64,000 nucleotides of DNA. Source: Spelaeicoccus albus. Lineage in GTDB: Bacteria; Actinomycetota; Actinomycetes; Actinomycetales; Brevibacteriaceae. How positions within the stretch are numbered: the stretch's first letter is position 1; each line of letters begins with the position of its first letter. The notes below the pieces were generated by a model. It ran no database searches, was not told the DNA's origin, and worked only from the letters and a program-made list of their open reading frames with translations. This document shows, one piece after another, positions 9,460 to 17,735 of the stretch. The stretch lies in NCBI RefSeq assembly GCF_013409065.1, contig NZ_JACBZP010000001.1:558001-622000 (forward strand), in the 5' to 3' direction. Position numbers and translations under genes: made by a program.

Positions 9460-10203
9460 ATGCCGATACCACGGATCCACGAAATCATGGAGGCCGACCA
9501 GCGGATCCTCAATGCCTTCTCACCGGAGAAGCTGCATCGACTCGGGCAAGCGATCGGTCTCAATGATTCGACGACCGTCCTCGACCTGGCGTGCGGAAAG
9601 GCCGAGATGCTGGCGACGTGGGCTCGCGACTACGGAATCTCCGGCCTCGGTGTCGACTTCAGTGAGGTCTTTGTGGCCGATGCGCGTGACCGGGTGCGCG
9701 AACTTGGCGTGGCCGACCGGATCACTATCGAATACGGTGACGCCCGCAACTTTTCGCCCCGGCAGCGTTTCGACGTCGCGTGCTGCATCGGCGCCACCTG
9801 GATCGGCAATGGCGTCGAGGGGACCATCGAGCTGTTGCGGCAAAGCGTGACGACGCAAGGGCTCATGCTGATCGGCGAACCGTTCTGGCGAAAGGCTCCC
9901 ACAGCAGAGGAGTCGGTCGAGATGGGATTCTCGGCTGACGAGTTCTCATCGTCGCTGCACGAACTTGTCGCGCGCTTTACGGCGTGCGATTTGGACGTCG
10001 TCGAGATGTTCATATCGAGTGAAGACGACTGGGACAGATACGTCGCACCGAAATGGCTGACGATGCGCCGTTGGCTGGAAGACAATCCGCACGATCCGAT
10101 GTTCGACGAGGTGCGCGCCGAACTGACGAACAGCCAATTGAGCTACACGCGATACCAGCGCGACATGCTCGGCTGGGGCATATTCGGCCTGCTGGAACGT
10201 TGA
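9460..10203 (+). CDS. SAM-dependent class I methyltransferase
   Basis: 247 residues. Motif I for S-adenosylmethionine is TVLDLACGKAEMLATWA, followed by the acidic ribose-binding loop (GLGVDFSEVF) and IEYGDARNF. The C-terminal part (DDWDRYVAPKWLTMRRWLED) is found in small-molecule methyltransferases of the ubiE/type-11 group. ATG 9460 has GGAG 7 bases upstream; an in-frame start at 9424 lies in the upstream spacer. It stands alone between the TetR gene and the HNH gene, and its substrate is unknown. Confidence 0.82.
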   Translation: MPIPRIHEIMEADQRILNAFSPEKLHRLGQAIGLNDSTTVLDLACGKAEMLATWARDYGISGLGVDFSEVFVADARDRVRELGVADRITIEYGDARNFSPRQRFDVACCIGATWIGNGVEGTIELLRQSVTTQGLMLIGEPFWRKAPTAEESVEMGFSADEFSSSLHELVARFTACDLDVVEMFISSEDDWDRYVAPKWLTMRRWLEDNPHDPMFDEVRAELTNSQLSYTRYQRDMLGWGIFGLLER

Positions 10204-10466
10204 ATATCAGCCGCACACCCGCCGTATCGATAGCTGTCCTGGTGCTGGTGGTGGGCGTGGGAAACAAGTGAATTCGACCCCGCAAAACGCGTCACAAAAA
10301 CACGAAAATAATAGGAATCAATCCGAACAATAATCGTTCATTGCTTGCTTTTAAGCGTATACTGATATGAGTAAGCGGACATGGATGATCGTTTCGAATC
10401 GATATATTCTGGTCATCCACTCGTTCGACCGGCACGACCGCGAAGGGGCGGGAGGCGACAGGGAAC
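10204..10466 (+). other. Intergenic region before the HNH gene
   Basis: About 260 bp without a convincing gene, with an A+T-rich stretch at 10290-10400. A TATACT (about 10359-10364) could be the -10 box of the HNH gene's promoter, but the region 17 bp upstream matches -35 poorly. Nothing else was seen. Confidence 0.35.
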
Positions 10467-12365
10467 ATGGTCGACATCACGCCGGAGAACGCGCAGTCGA
10501 TCCTGAATGCGCTGATTGCCAAGACCGGTCACGTCGATCCTCCGCCCGACACCGGCACCGGCACCGGTACCGATTCGGGCATGGCCGTGACTGATAGTGC
10601 TTGCACGCGCGACGGCGGGCCGGGCGAGGCTACTCGCTTAGACGATTCGGTGCCGGGGTTGTTGGCCGGGTGGGGCGCGTCGGTGCGGGGCCTGGTCGAC
10701 GCCCCGTGTGCGACATTGTCGGATCGGCAATTGACGGATCACCTGGTTGAGGTCGATCGGTTGCGTCGGGCTTCGGATGCCGCGTATTTGCGGCTGGTTG
10801 CCGAAGTCGATGCGCGCGGGGCGGCGCCGGGTAGCCGGGTTGGGGCGGTGTCGACGGCGAATCTTCTTACTGCCGGGTGTGGGGCGTCGCCGGGTCGGGC
10901 GAAAGCCGATCTGGATGCCGCGCACGCTTTGTATACGTCCACTGTCGAAACGTCCGCGCTGGTGCCGACGTGCCGGCCGGGCCCGTTGGCCGGGATGGCC
11001 GGCATGCTTGAAGACGGCACGATTCGCCTGGCCCATGTGGATACCGCCGTGCGTGCTCTTGACCGGATCCCCGAACACTTCCTGCGCGCGCGTGAAAACG
11101 ACCCCGACGCGGGCCCGGACACGACAGTCGATAACGATCTGGCCGGGGCGGACGACGAAGTTTCCAAGGTGCTGGTTGGTTTTTTCGCTACCCACGCGCC
11201 GACCATGAGTCCGCGGAAGATGGCCGAGCTCAGTGACGAGCTCCTCCGCCAAATCGCCCCGCCCACCGATGACCTTTTCGATCCGGACGCGTTCAACCGG
11301 CGCGATCTTGCGATCAGCACGGATTTGGCCGGCATGGTCCACGGCCGCTACCAGCTCGATGCGAATGCCGGAGGCTTGTTTGCCGCGATCATTGACGCAT
11401 TATCGGGCCCGCTCCCGCAGACCAGTGACGACACCGGCGAAGTCACGGTCCGCGATCCGCGCAAACCCGGTCAACGCCGCGCGGACGCATTGACCGAGAT
11501 CATCCGCCTGGCCGCAGCACGCCTGCAAATCCACACAGCACCCACCACCGAGGACACCGCAGCGGCCAACACCGATCCCAAAAGCACCGATGGCAATAAT
11601 CCGGACGACGCGCCAAACCTTGGACTGTTCGATCTGCCCGAGCGGGCAGGAAAGGCCACCGGCACGTCGCGTGCCGGACGCCTGCGTCCCGGACGGCGCG
11701 CGCCACGCATCGTGATCGTCACCACCGAAGACCAGGTCCGGGCCCGCCGCCGCGACCGCGACACCCGGACCCCTCGCCCGGGAACAAACCCGAGAACAAG
11801 CCCGGGAACAAGCCCAGGACAAGAACCGCCGGACGGACCGGAATGCCGGTACGGGCCGGACGATCCGTCCCGCTCCTTCAGCCCCGGCCTCGGGCTCGTT
11901 GACGCCGGGATGGTGGCCCGTACCGCCTGCGACGCGGTATTCGAACGCATCATCCTGGACGCCAACGGCGCGATCCTGGACCTCGGCACCGGTGTGCGCC
12001 TTGCCACCCCGGCCCAGCGACGCGCACTTGAAGCACGCGATAAAGGATGCACCTTCCCCGGATGCAACAGACCCGCATCCTGGTGCGACGCCCACCACGT
12101 CATCTGGTTCTCCCGCGGTGGGCCGACCAGCATCGACAACATGGCCCTTCTCTGTCCGGCGCACCATTCACTGATCCATACCGGACAATGGACCATGACC
12201 ATGATCGATGGCATCCCCTATGCCCGGCCCGCGCCCGGCGGCCGCACGCCGGCGATCTACGGCACCGCCGTGTCCCCCGACGGATGGATCCGCAACACCT
12301 ACTTCGACGCCCTGAACCACGCCAAACACACCGCCGCAACCATCCGACACCTCGCCACCGGATAA
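10467..12365 (+). CDS. DUF222 / HNH endonuclease (13E12-type) protein
   Basis: 632 residues. An N-terminal DUF222 helical domain (about 65-330) is followed by a low-complexity basic linker (RTPRPGTNPRTSPGTSPGQE, around 425-450). A C-terminal HNH nuclease motif spans about 525-571: FPGCNRPASWCDAHHV, then GGPTSIDNMALLC and HHSLIH. The Cys pairs suggest a structural zinc. This family occurs in many copies in actinobacterial genomes (mycobacterial REP13E12) and behaves like a selfish or phage-related gene. Its cellular role is unresolved. It converges on azlD with only 10 bp between stops. Confidence 0.85.
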   Translation: MVDITPENAQSILNALIAKTGHVDPPPDTGTGTGTDSGMAVTDSACTRDGGPGEATRLDDSVPGLLAGWGASVRGLVDAPCATLSDRQLTDHLVEVDRLRRASDAAYLRLVAEVDARGAAPGSRVGAVSTANLLTAGCGASPGRAKADLDAAHALYTSTVETSALVPTCRPGPLAGMAGMLEDGTIRLAHVDTAVRALDRIPEHFLRARENDPDAGPDTTVDNDLAGADDEVSKVLVGFFATHAPTMSPRKMAELSDELLRQIAPPTDDLFDPDAFNRRDLAISTDLAGMVHGRYQLDANAGGLFAAIIDALSGPLPQTSDDTGEVTVRDPRKPGQRRADALTEIIRLAAARLQIHTAPTTEDTAAANTDPKSTDGNNPDDAPNLGLFDLPERAGKATGTSRAGRLRPGRRAPRIVIVTTEDQVRARRRDRDTRTPRPGTNPRTSPGTSPGQEPPDGPECRYGPDDPSRSFSPGLGLVDAGMVARTACDAVFERIILDANGAILDLGTGVRLATPAQRRALEARDKGCTFPGCNRPASWCDAHHVIWFSRGGPTSIDNMALLCPAHHSLIHTGQWTMTMIDGIPYARPAPGGRTPAIYGTAVSPDGWIRNTYFDALNHAKHTAATIRHLATG

Positions 12366-12375
12366 CCCTGTACCA

Positions 12376-12753
12376 CTAGGCCACGCCCATCAACCGCAAG
12401 CCGGCGGCGACCGCGGCGGCCGCAAGGATCACCACGATGAACGGTACCTTCAGCCACGCGAGCACTCCGCCGACAAGTACTCCGGCCGGCCGGGCGATGC
12501 CGGCAAACCCCTGTTCCTCCGTCAATGCCGTGCTTGCGACGACCGCAATGAGTAAGACGACGGCCCCGCGCGACATCAATGCCTCGAGCCACGGCGGGAG
12601 CCCGCGCCGTTCGCCCTCGGCGCCGGCACACGGCTCACCCTCGCCGTCCGGCGATTTTGCGTTCTTCCCCAGCAGCGGGCCGGCAACACGAAACGCGAAA
12701 GTTCCAATTGCGAGTCCGCCGATGGCTATCAACAATTGCGTCAGCGTGCTCAT
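12376..12753 (-). CDS. azlD: AzlD-type branched-chain amino-acid exporter subunit
   Basis: 125 residues with about four hydrophobic helices, starting MSTLTQLLIAIGGLAIGTFA, the typical small AzlD partner. Its ATG overlaps the azlC stop (ATGA), so the two are translated together. An acidic loop (KSPDGEGEPCAGAEGE) sits between helices 1 and 2. AzlCD pairs export branched-chain amino acids or analogues across the cytoplasmic membrane. Confidence 0.88.
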   Translation of the reverse strand: MSTLTQLLIAIGGLAIGTFAFRVAGPLLGKNAKSPDGEGEPCAGAEGERRGLPPWLEALMSRGAVVLLIAVVASTALTEEQGFAGIARPAGVLVGGVLAWLKVPFIVVILAAAAVAAGLRLMGVA

Positions 12754-13424
12754 GATCCCCGGTTCTTTCCGGCAGTGAAAATCAGTCCGATCAGCGAAAG
12801 CAGCACGGGCATGCCGGCAGGCAGCAACGGCGTCGTGGCCACGGCGATCACCGCTCCGGCAATGACGGCAAGCCTCGTACGGCGGTCTTTGAGCGACGGC
12901 AGCACGAGCGCGAGCAGGACCGTCGGGAACATGGCGTCGAGCCCGAATACGTCGGTATCCCCGATCGAACCGCCAATCAGCCCGCCGACGAATGCGCCCA
13001 CCGGCCAGCAGATCAAGATGCCGACGCCGCATATCCAGAATGCCGCTTTCCTCTTGTCGGCTTGTTGCTGACTCAGCGCGAAAACCACCGACTCGTCGTT
13101 CATGACGTGACTTCCAAGCACGCGGCGCCACCCACTGCCGATCACGTCTCGAACGGCGACCCCGAACGGCAGATGGCGGGCATTGACTAACAGTCCGGCC
13201 GCCATGGCGGCGAAGACACTGCCGCCGGAAGCCACAATTCCCACGAACAACAATTCGGCCGCACCGGCCAGCACGGCAATCGCCAACACCACCGGCACCC
13301 AGAGTTCAAAGCCCTTGCTCACTGCGATCGCCCCATACGAGAGGCCCACCACGCCGTCCGCCAAACAGACCAACGCGATGTTTCGCAATATCGGGCGACT
13401 CAGTGTTCGCCATAACGAACGCAT
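12750..13424 (-). CDS. azlC: AzlC family inner-membrane exporter subunit
   Basis: 224 residues. The AzlC signature region is visible (GLSYGAIAVSKGFELW, then VNARHLPFGVAV and the cytoplasmic loop HVMNDESVVFALSQQ). Five to six membrane segments. It is first in the azlCD operon and divergent from an XRE-cupin regulator, a common pairing. A putative operator half overlaps its 5' end at 13405-13420, so repressor binding would block elongation as well as initiation. Confidence 0.9.
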   Translation of the reverse strand: MRSLWRTLSRPILRNIALVCLADGVVGLSYGAIAVSKGFELWVPVVLAIAVLAGAAELLFVGIVASGGSVFAAMAAGLLVNARHLPFGVAVRDVIGSGWRRVLGSHVMNDESVVFALSQQQADKRKAAFWICGVGILICWPVGAFVGGLIGGSIGDTDVFGLDAMFPTVLLALVLPSLKDRRTRLAVIAGAVIAVATTPLLPAGMPVLLSLIGLIFTAGKNRGS

Positions 13425-13468
13425 ACCTCACAATATTGAACGGTCGTCAAGTGTTCGTCAAACCGAAC
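13405..13468. promoter_or_regulatory. Paired operators between azlC and the XRE-cupin gene
   Basis: Two sites share the form GTTCG-N6-CGAAC: 13405-13420 (spacer CCATAA) inside the first codons of azlC, and 13453-13468 (spacer TCAAAC) 24 bp before the regulator ATG. They are offset by 48 bp and bracket the divergent promoter region. The equal arm and spacer length argue for one protein, most simply the adjacent XRE-cupin regulator. Confidence 0.6.
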
Positions 13469-13491
13469 GCGCCGTCCGGTAAACTGGACAC

Positions 13492-14055
13492 ATGACTACC
13501 GACAGCAAAAGCCGCCTCGATGCGATCGGCCGAGCCCTCCGCCGCGAACGCGAACGCGCGAGGCTCTCCCTCTCCGAGCTGGCCCGCAAGGCGGGCGTGG
13601 CTAAATCCACGCTGTCACAGCTGGAATCGGGAGGGGGCAACCCCAGTGTCGAAACGCTGTGGGCACTCTGCATCGCATTGGACATTCAAATCTCGGTGCT
13701 ATTCGACGCCCCGAAGCCGCGCGTCCAAGTCATCCGGGCCGGCGACGGCCCCGAGCTACAGTCCGATCAAGCGGAATACCGCGCCACGCTACTATCCGCG
13801 TGCCCACCGCTGGCACGGCGGGACGTTTTCCGCCTCACCGCAGAGCCGGGCGCCTCGCGGCAAGCCGACCCTCACGCCCAGGGAGTTGTCGAACACGTCG
13901 TACTCGGCACGGGCCGTGCGCTGGTCGGAATCGCCAGCGATCCAGTGGAACTCGAACCCGGCGATTACATTTCGTATCCCGGCGACGTGGCACATACGTT
14001 TCAAGCACTCGAACGCGGTACCAGCGCAGTGCTCGTCTCCGAGCACACACGATGA
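13492..14055 (+). CDS. XRE-family regulator with cupin domain
   Basis: 187 residues. An N-terminal Cro/CI-type helix-turn-helix (ARLSLSELARKAGVAKSTLS, then QLESGGGNPSVETLWALC) is followed by a C-terminal cupin barrel (~110-187; EPGDYISYPGDVAHTFQAL). Cupin-XRE proteins sense small metabolites such as amino acids. It is divergent from azlCD and probably controls that operon and itself through the paired GTTCG-N6-CGAAC sites. Confidence 0.9.
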   Translation: MTTDSKSRLDAIGRALRRERERARLSLSELARKAGVAKSTLSQLESGGGNPSVETLWALCIALDIQISVLFDAPKPRVQVIRAGDGPELQSDQAEYRATLLSACPPLARRDVFRLTAEPGASRQADPHAQGVVEHVVLGTGRALVGIASDPVELEPGDYISYPGDVAHTFQALERGTSAVLVSEHTR

Positions 14056-14056
14056 T

Positions 14057-14100
14057 TTACATTCTAAAGATCTCTTGCTAAAACTCTCTTTAGAATGTAA
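14057..14100. repeat. 14-bp perfect inverted repeat upstream of the ArsR gene
   Basis: Arms TTACATTCTAAAGA (14057-14070) and TCTTTAGAATGTAA (14087-14100) around 16 bp, ending 9 bp before the ArsR start. The stretch is A+T-rich against a GC-rich background and lacks a following T-tract, so an operator is more likely than a terminator. A smaller repeat (CTAAA-N6-TTTAG, 14078-14093) is nested inside. Confidence 0.6.
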
Positions 14101-14109
14101 TTTGAGCGC

Positions 14110-14733
14110 ATGACCAAAGCCGAGGATCAGACTGGCGATATTCACTATCCGACCCACGAAGGCGAGCAAGTCGTCGCCGACCCGGTCCATATTCGCGCGC
14201 TGACCCATCCGGTCCGTCTTCGGCTGCTCGGCTATCTCGACGACGTCTCCGAGGCCACGGCAACCGAGTGCGCCGACGCGATCGGCGAGTCAGTGGCAAG
14301 TTGCTCGTTCCATTTGCGCACCCTCGCCAAGCACGGATACATCGAGCCGGCCGAACGCCGGGGTCGCGAAAAGCCGTGGAAAGTCGTCTCGCACCGCCGT
14401 TCGCAGGTGATCGATCGCAATGCCCCGGGTGCCGCGCACGCATTGTCGTCACTCGCGTCGATGTCCGTCAGCGTCCAGACCGAGCGGATACACGAGTGGT
14501 TGCGCGTTGCCCCGAGCCAGCCCATTGAGGAGGTCGAAGCGGCTTCAGTTTACGGCGCCTCGTATTACCTCACCTTGGACGAAATGTACGAGCTGCGGGA
14601 AGAACTGCTGCGCCTCGGCGAGCGCTTTGCCGGTCGTACCGCCAATCCCGAGCTTCGACCCGACGGCGCCAGACACGTCAACCTGTTCGGGGTCTTGAAC
14701 ATCGACCCGCACGATGAAACGAGTGGCCGGTGA
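14110..14733 (+). CDS. ArsR-type winged-helix regulator
   Basis: 207 residues. The winged-helix part is residues ~25-95: IRALTHPVRLRLLGYLDD, then ATECADAIGESVASCSFHLR and the wing AERRGREKPWKVV. A long C-terminal extension with an acidic helix (YLTLDEMYELREELLRLGER) has no recognised ligand motif. Its stop overlaps the MFS start (TGATG), and a strong inverted repeat lies just upstream, consistent with autoregulation of a regulator/pump operon. Confidence 0.85.
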   Translation: MTKAEDQTGDIHYPTHEGEQVVADPVHIRALTHPVRLRLLGYLDDVSEATATECADAIGESVASCSFHLRTLAKHGYIEPAERRGREKPWKVVSHRRSQVIDRNAPGAAHALSSLASMSVSVQTERIHEWLRVAPSQPIEEVEAASVYGASYYLTLDEMYELREELLRLGERFAGRTANPELRPDGARHVNLFGVLNIDPHDETSGR

Positions 14734-15986
14734 TGACGGACGACACGGCGACGGCCGAAAACGACGTCGGCACGAACCGTGAGGCCTTGGCCGTCCGTCC
14801 ATTCCGCCGGCTCGCAGGGGCATGGGTGGTCAGCAACTTTGGCGACTCGGCTCTCTACATCACGGCGGCCATTTGGATGAAAGACCTCACCGGCAGCAAT
14901 TCGGCCGCCGGTCTGACATTCGTGGCGCTCGGCCTGCCTGCACTGTTCGCCCCGCTCACCGGCCAGCTCGCCGACCGTTTTCCACGCAAGAACGTGTTGG
15001 TGGTCAACAACTTCGCGGCGGCCGCCATCGTCCTACCGCTCCTGCTCGTGCACGATTCCCGCTTGCTGTGGCTGATCTTCGTGTCGATCTTCCTTTACGC
15101 CAATACCGGTTATCTCACTGCCGCGGCTCAATCCGGGCTGATCCGTGCCATGCTTCCCGACCGGCTGCTCGCCCCGGCCAATGGATTGCTGAGCAGCATC
15201 GATCAGGGTTTGCGCATCATTTCCCCGTTGATCGGTGCGGGCCTGTACGCGCTGTGGGGCATGGACGCCGTCGTCCTGCTCACTGCCGCGTGTTTCCTTG
15301 CCACCGGACTCGTTCTCGTGACTCTGCAGGTCGACGAACCGGCCCGGGAACCGGATCCGGACGAGACGTTTTGGCGCCGGACGACGGCCGGACTGCGGTT
15401 CCTCACTGCGAATGTCCGCTTGCGCGGGCCTCTCCTGACGGTGTTCATCTGCATTGCCGCAACCGGCATGATCAACGCCGTCGCCTTCGCCGCCATCGAG
15501 TACGGGGTGCACAAGCCGCCCGAATTCATCAGTGTCATCGTCAGCCTGCAGGGCGTGCTCGCCGTGGCCGGCGGCCTCACCGCGAGCCGCGTCATCAAGT
15601 TCGTCGGACTCGAAACGACGATGGCGGCCGGCGTCGGACTGTCCGGCCTGGCCATCGCCTTGTTCGCGACGGATTCGCTCATGCTCTTTTGCCTGGGCAG
15701 TTGCCTGCTCGGGCTCGGCATCACGTGGATGATCGTCGCCTTCGTCACCCTCCGGCAGACCGAGACGCCGCACCGTCTCCAAGGGCGCGTGTCGGCGGCG
15801 GCTAATCTCGCGTTCAACCTGCCGCAAGTTTTCACGGCAGCGGTCGGCGCGTCGCTGCTCGGCCTCGTCGACTACCGCATCCTGATTCTGGCCACGACTC
15901 TTGCTTGCCTGCTCAGCATGATTCCGGTGCTCCGGGGACGCCGTCGAACGGCCCGCGGGGCCCCGGAATTCAGCCAAAAGTCGTAA
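14733..15986 (+). CDS. MFS transporter coupled to an ArsR regulator
   Basis: 417 residues, 12 predicted helices, with the loop 2-3 signature GQLADRFPRKNVLVV. It resembles the enterobactin-exporter/macrolide-efflux branch of MFS. The ATG at 14733 overlaps the regulator stop by one base; GTG 14730 is an alternative adding one residue. It is probably an efflux pump regulated by the upstream ArsR-type protein; substrate unknown. Confidence 0.85.
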   Translation: MTDDTATAENDVGTNREALAVRPFRRLAGAWVVSNFGDSALYITAAIWMKDLTGSNSAAGLTFVALGLPALFAPLTGQLADRFPRKNVLVVNNFAAAAIVLPLLLVHDSRLLWLIFVSIFLYANTGYLTAAAQSGLIRAMLPDRLLAPANGLLSSIDQGLRIISPLIGAGLYALWGMDAVVLLTAACFLATGLVLVTLQVDEPAREPDPDETFWRRTTAGLRFLTANVRLRGPLLTVFICIAATGMINAVAFAAIEYGVHKPPEFISVIVSLQGVLAVAGGLTASRVIKFVGLETTMAAGVGLSGLAIALFATDSLMLFCLGSCLLGLGITWMIVAFVTLRQTETPHRLQGRVSAAANLAFNLPQVFTAAVGASLLGLVDYRILILATTLACLLSMIPVLRGRRRTARGAPEFSQKS

Positions 15987-16044
15987 CCCAGGTTCCTGCT
16001 TCCGCCCGGCGCGAGACCCATGCGTGCCCCGGCACGATGAAGAC

Positions 16045-16779
16045 ATGCAACCACGCATTGAAATCCAGGACCTCACCAAAACCTATTCGTCCCGTCGGGT
16101 ACTCGACTCAATAAGCCTCTCCGTGCCGCCCGGACACATCACCGCGTTTCTCGGTCCGAACGGTTCGGGCAAGACGACGACGCTCCGCGCCCTTCTCGGA
16201 CTGGCGCGGCCGACGTCCGGCATCGCCTTGATCTGCGGCTCACGATATGTCGACCTCCCGAATCCGACCCGCACCGTCGGCGTCCTGCTCGACAACGCCG
16301 GCCTACACCCCGGCCGAACCGCGCGCCACCATCTGGTAATCGCCGCCCTGGCCGCCCACCTGCCGCCGGCCAGGGTGGACGAGGTACTCGAACTCGTCGG
16401 CCTCGACCGCGATGCCGACCGCACAATCAAACAATTCTCGCTCGGCATGAAACAACGGCTCGGCTTGGCCACGGCGCTTTTGGGCGACCCGGACATCCTG
16501 ATCCTGGACGAACCCACGAGCGGTCTCGACCCGGCGGGAGCCCGCTGGCTCCGGACGACGCTGCGCGAGTTCGCAGCGTCCGGAAAGTCGGTGCTCATCA
16601 CGAGTCACGTGCTTGCCGAAGTCGAGCAGATCGCCGACGATCTCGTGCTGATCGGGCGCGGGCGGATCGTCGCTTCCGGTCCGCTGGCCGAACTCGTGCA
16701 CGAGGAATCACTCGAAGACTTCTACCTCAATGTGATGGGCGACGATTCCGTCCCCGTCACCTCCGGACTCAAAGGATGA
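16045..16779 (+). CDS. ABC exporter ATP-binding protein
   Basis: 244 residues: Walker A GPNGSGKTTT, signature FSLGMKQRLGLATA, Walker B ILILDEPTSGLD, H-loop ITSHVLAEVEQ. It matches the DrrA/bacitracin-type exporter ATPases. ATG 16045 puts the family start (MQPRIEIQDLTKTY) at the N-terminus; a GTG at 16024 would add seven residues. Its stop overlaps the permease start (ATGA). Confidence 0.9.
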   Translation: MQPRIEIQDLTKTYSSRRVLDSISLSVPPGHITAFLGPNGSGKTTTLRALLGLARPTSGIALICGSRYVDLPNPTRTVGVLLDNAGLHPGRTARHHLVIAALAAHLPPARVDEVLELVGLDRDADRTIKQFSLGMKQRLGLATALLGDPDILILDEPTSGLDPAGARWLRTTLREFAASGKSVLITSHVLAEVEQIADDLVLIGRGRIVASGPLAELVHEESLEDFYLNVMGDDSVPVTSGLKG

Positions 16780-17627
16780 TCGCCATGTACAAAAGCGAAC
16801 TCGCCAAACTGCTGTATTCACGGGCCCTGTGGATCGTCGCCATCGTGTCGTCGATAGGCGTCATAGCGACGTCGCTCCTGTCCGTTTTCGCTCGTGACTT
16901 CGTGTCGTGGGCCGAGAACGTCGCCGGGTCGTCGAGCGCCGTGGCCGGCGAGCTCGACGTTGCGGGCTTCTCGCACGCGTCGATGCAATGGGCGACACTG
17001 AACATCTCCGGCGCCTCCGGATCGAGTACCGGCATCAGCGCTATCTGCCTGATCGTCCTCGGCCTGTTGAACGTCACGGGCGACTTCCGATTCGGCTCGA
17101 TGTCGACGACGCTGATCGCCTCGCCGAGCCGGACCCGCGCGCTGGCTGCCCGTGGGGCGGCGATCGCGACGGTTGCAGCCGCCATCGCCGTCGTGCTCGT
17201 CGCCATCACCGCCGTCGCACTGACGCTCGGACTCGTCATACACGGCGTGCCGTTGGCCGTCCCCGTCGGCGGAATGCTGACGAATTGGTTGATCGAGGTC
17301 GCCGCACTCATCGCGATGGCGTTAATCGGCATGGGCGTTGGGCTGATAGTACGCAGCCAGGTGGCCGCACTCGTCATCGTGTTCACGTGGGTCTTTGCCG
17401 AATCACTCGTCCGTTCCATCGTCGCCTTCCTGGTCAAGGGAACCACAATCGCTGATTTCCTCCCGCTCGGCCTGGGTACCGCCGTCAACCACGGCAGCGG
17501 TGAATTCAGCGGAGGAGCGCTCGTCTCGGTGGCGCCGTCGATCGCCTTGATTGCCTTGATCGTGTGGATGGTCTGCACGGTCGGCGTCGGAGGATTCACG
17601 CTACGGCGGCGCGACGTCCCGGCATGA
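16776..17627 (+). CDS. ABC-2 type permease
   Basis: 283 residues with about six hydrophobic helices and a large extracytoplasmic loop after helix 1 (~40-85), the usual layout of ABC-2 exporter permeases. It starts by overlapping the ATPase gene. The DFRFGSMSTTLIASPSR segment between helices 2 and 3 resembles the coupling region that contacts the ATPase. Followed by a kinase/response regulator pair, it probably belongs to a peptide-antibiotic or membrane-stress efflux system. Confidence 0.85.
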   Translation: MIAMYKSELAKLLYSRALWIVAIVSSIGVIATSLLSVFARDFVSWAENVAGSSSAVAGELDVAGFSHASMQWATLNISGASGSSTGISAICLIVLGLLNVTGDFRFGSMSTTLIASPSRTRALAARGAAIATVAAAIAVVLVAITAVALTLGLVIHGVPLAVPVGGMLTNWLIEVAALIAMALIGMGVGLIVRSQVAALVIVFTWVFAESLVRSIVAFLVKGTTIADFLPLGLGTAVNHGSGEFSGGALVSVAPSIALIALIVWMVCTVGVGGFTLRRRDVPA

Positions 17628-17735
17628 TGACAGACTGAGCACAGCACTCATTTGCCCCATGCACGCACAATAGAAGCGGTCAGGACACGTTCGTTGACAC
17701 CTCTGCACCCCGTCGGCCCCCGATGGGCCCGCGCG

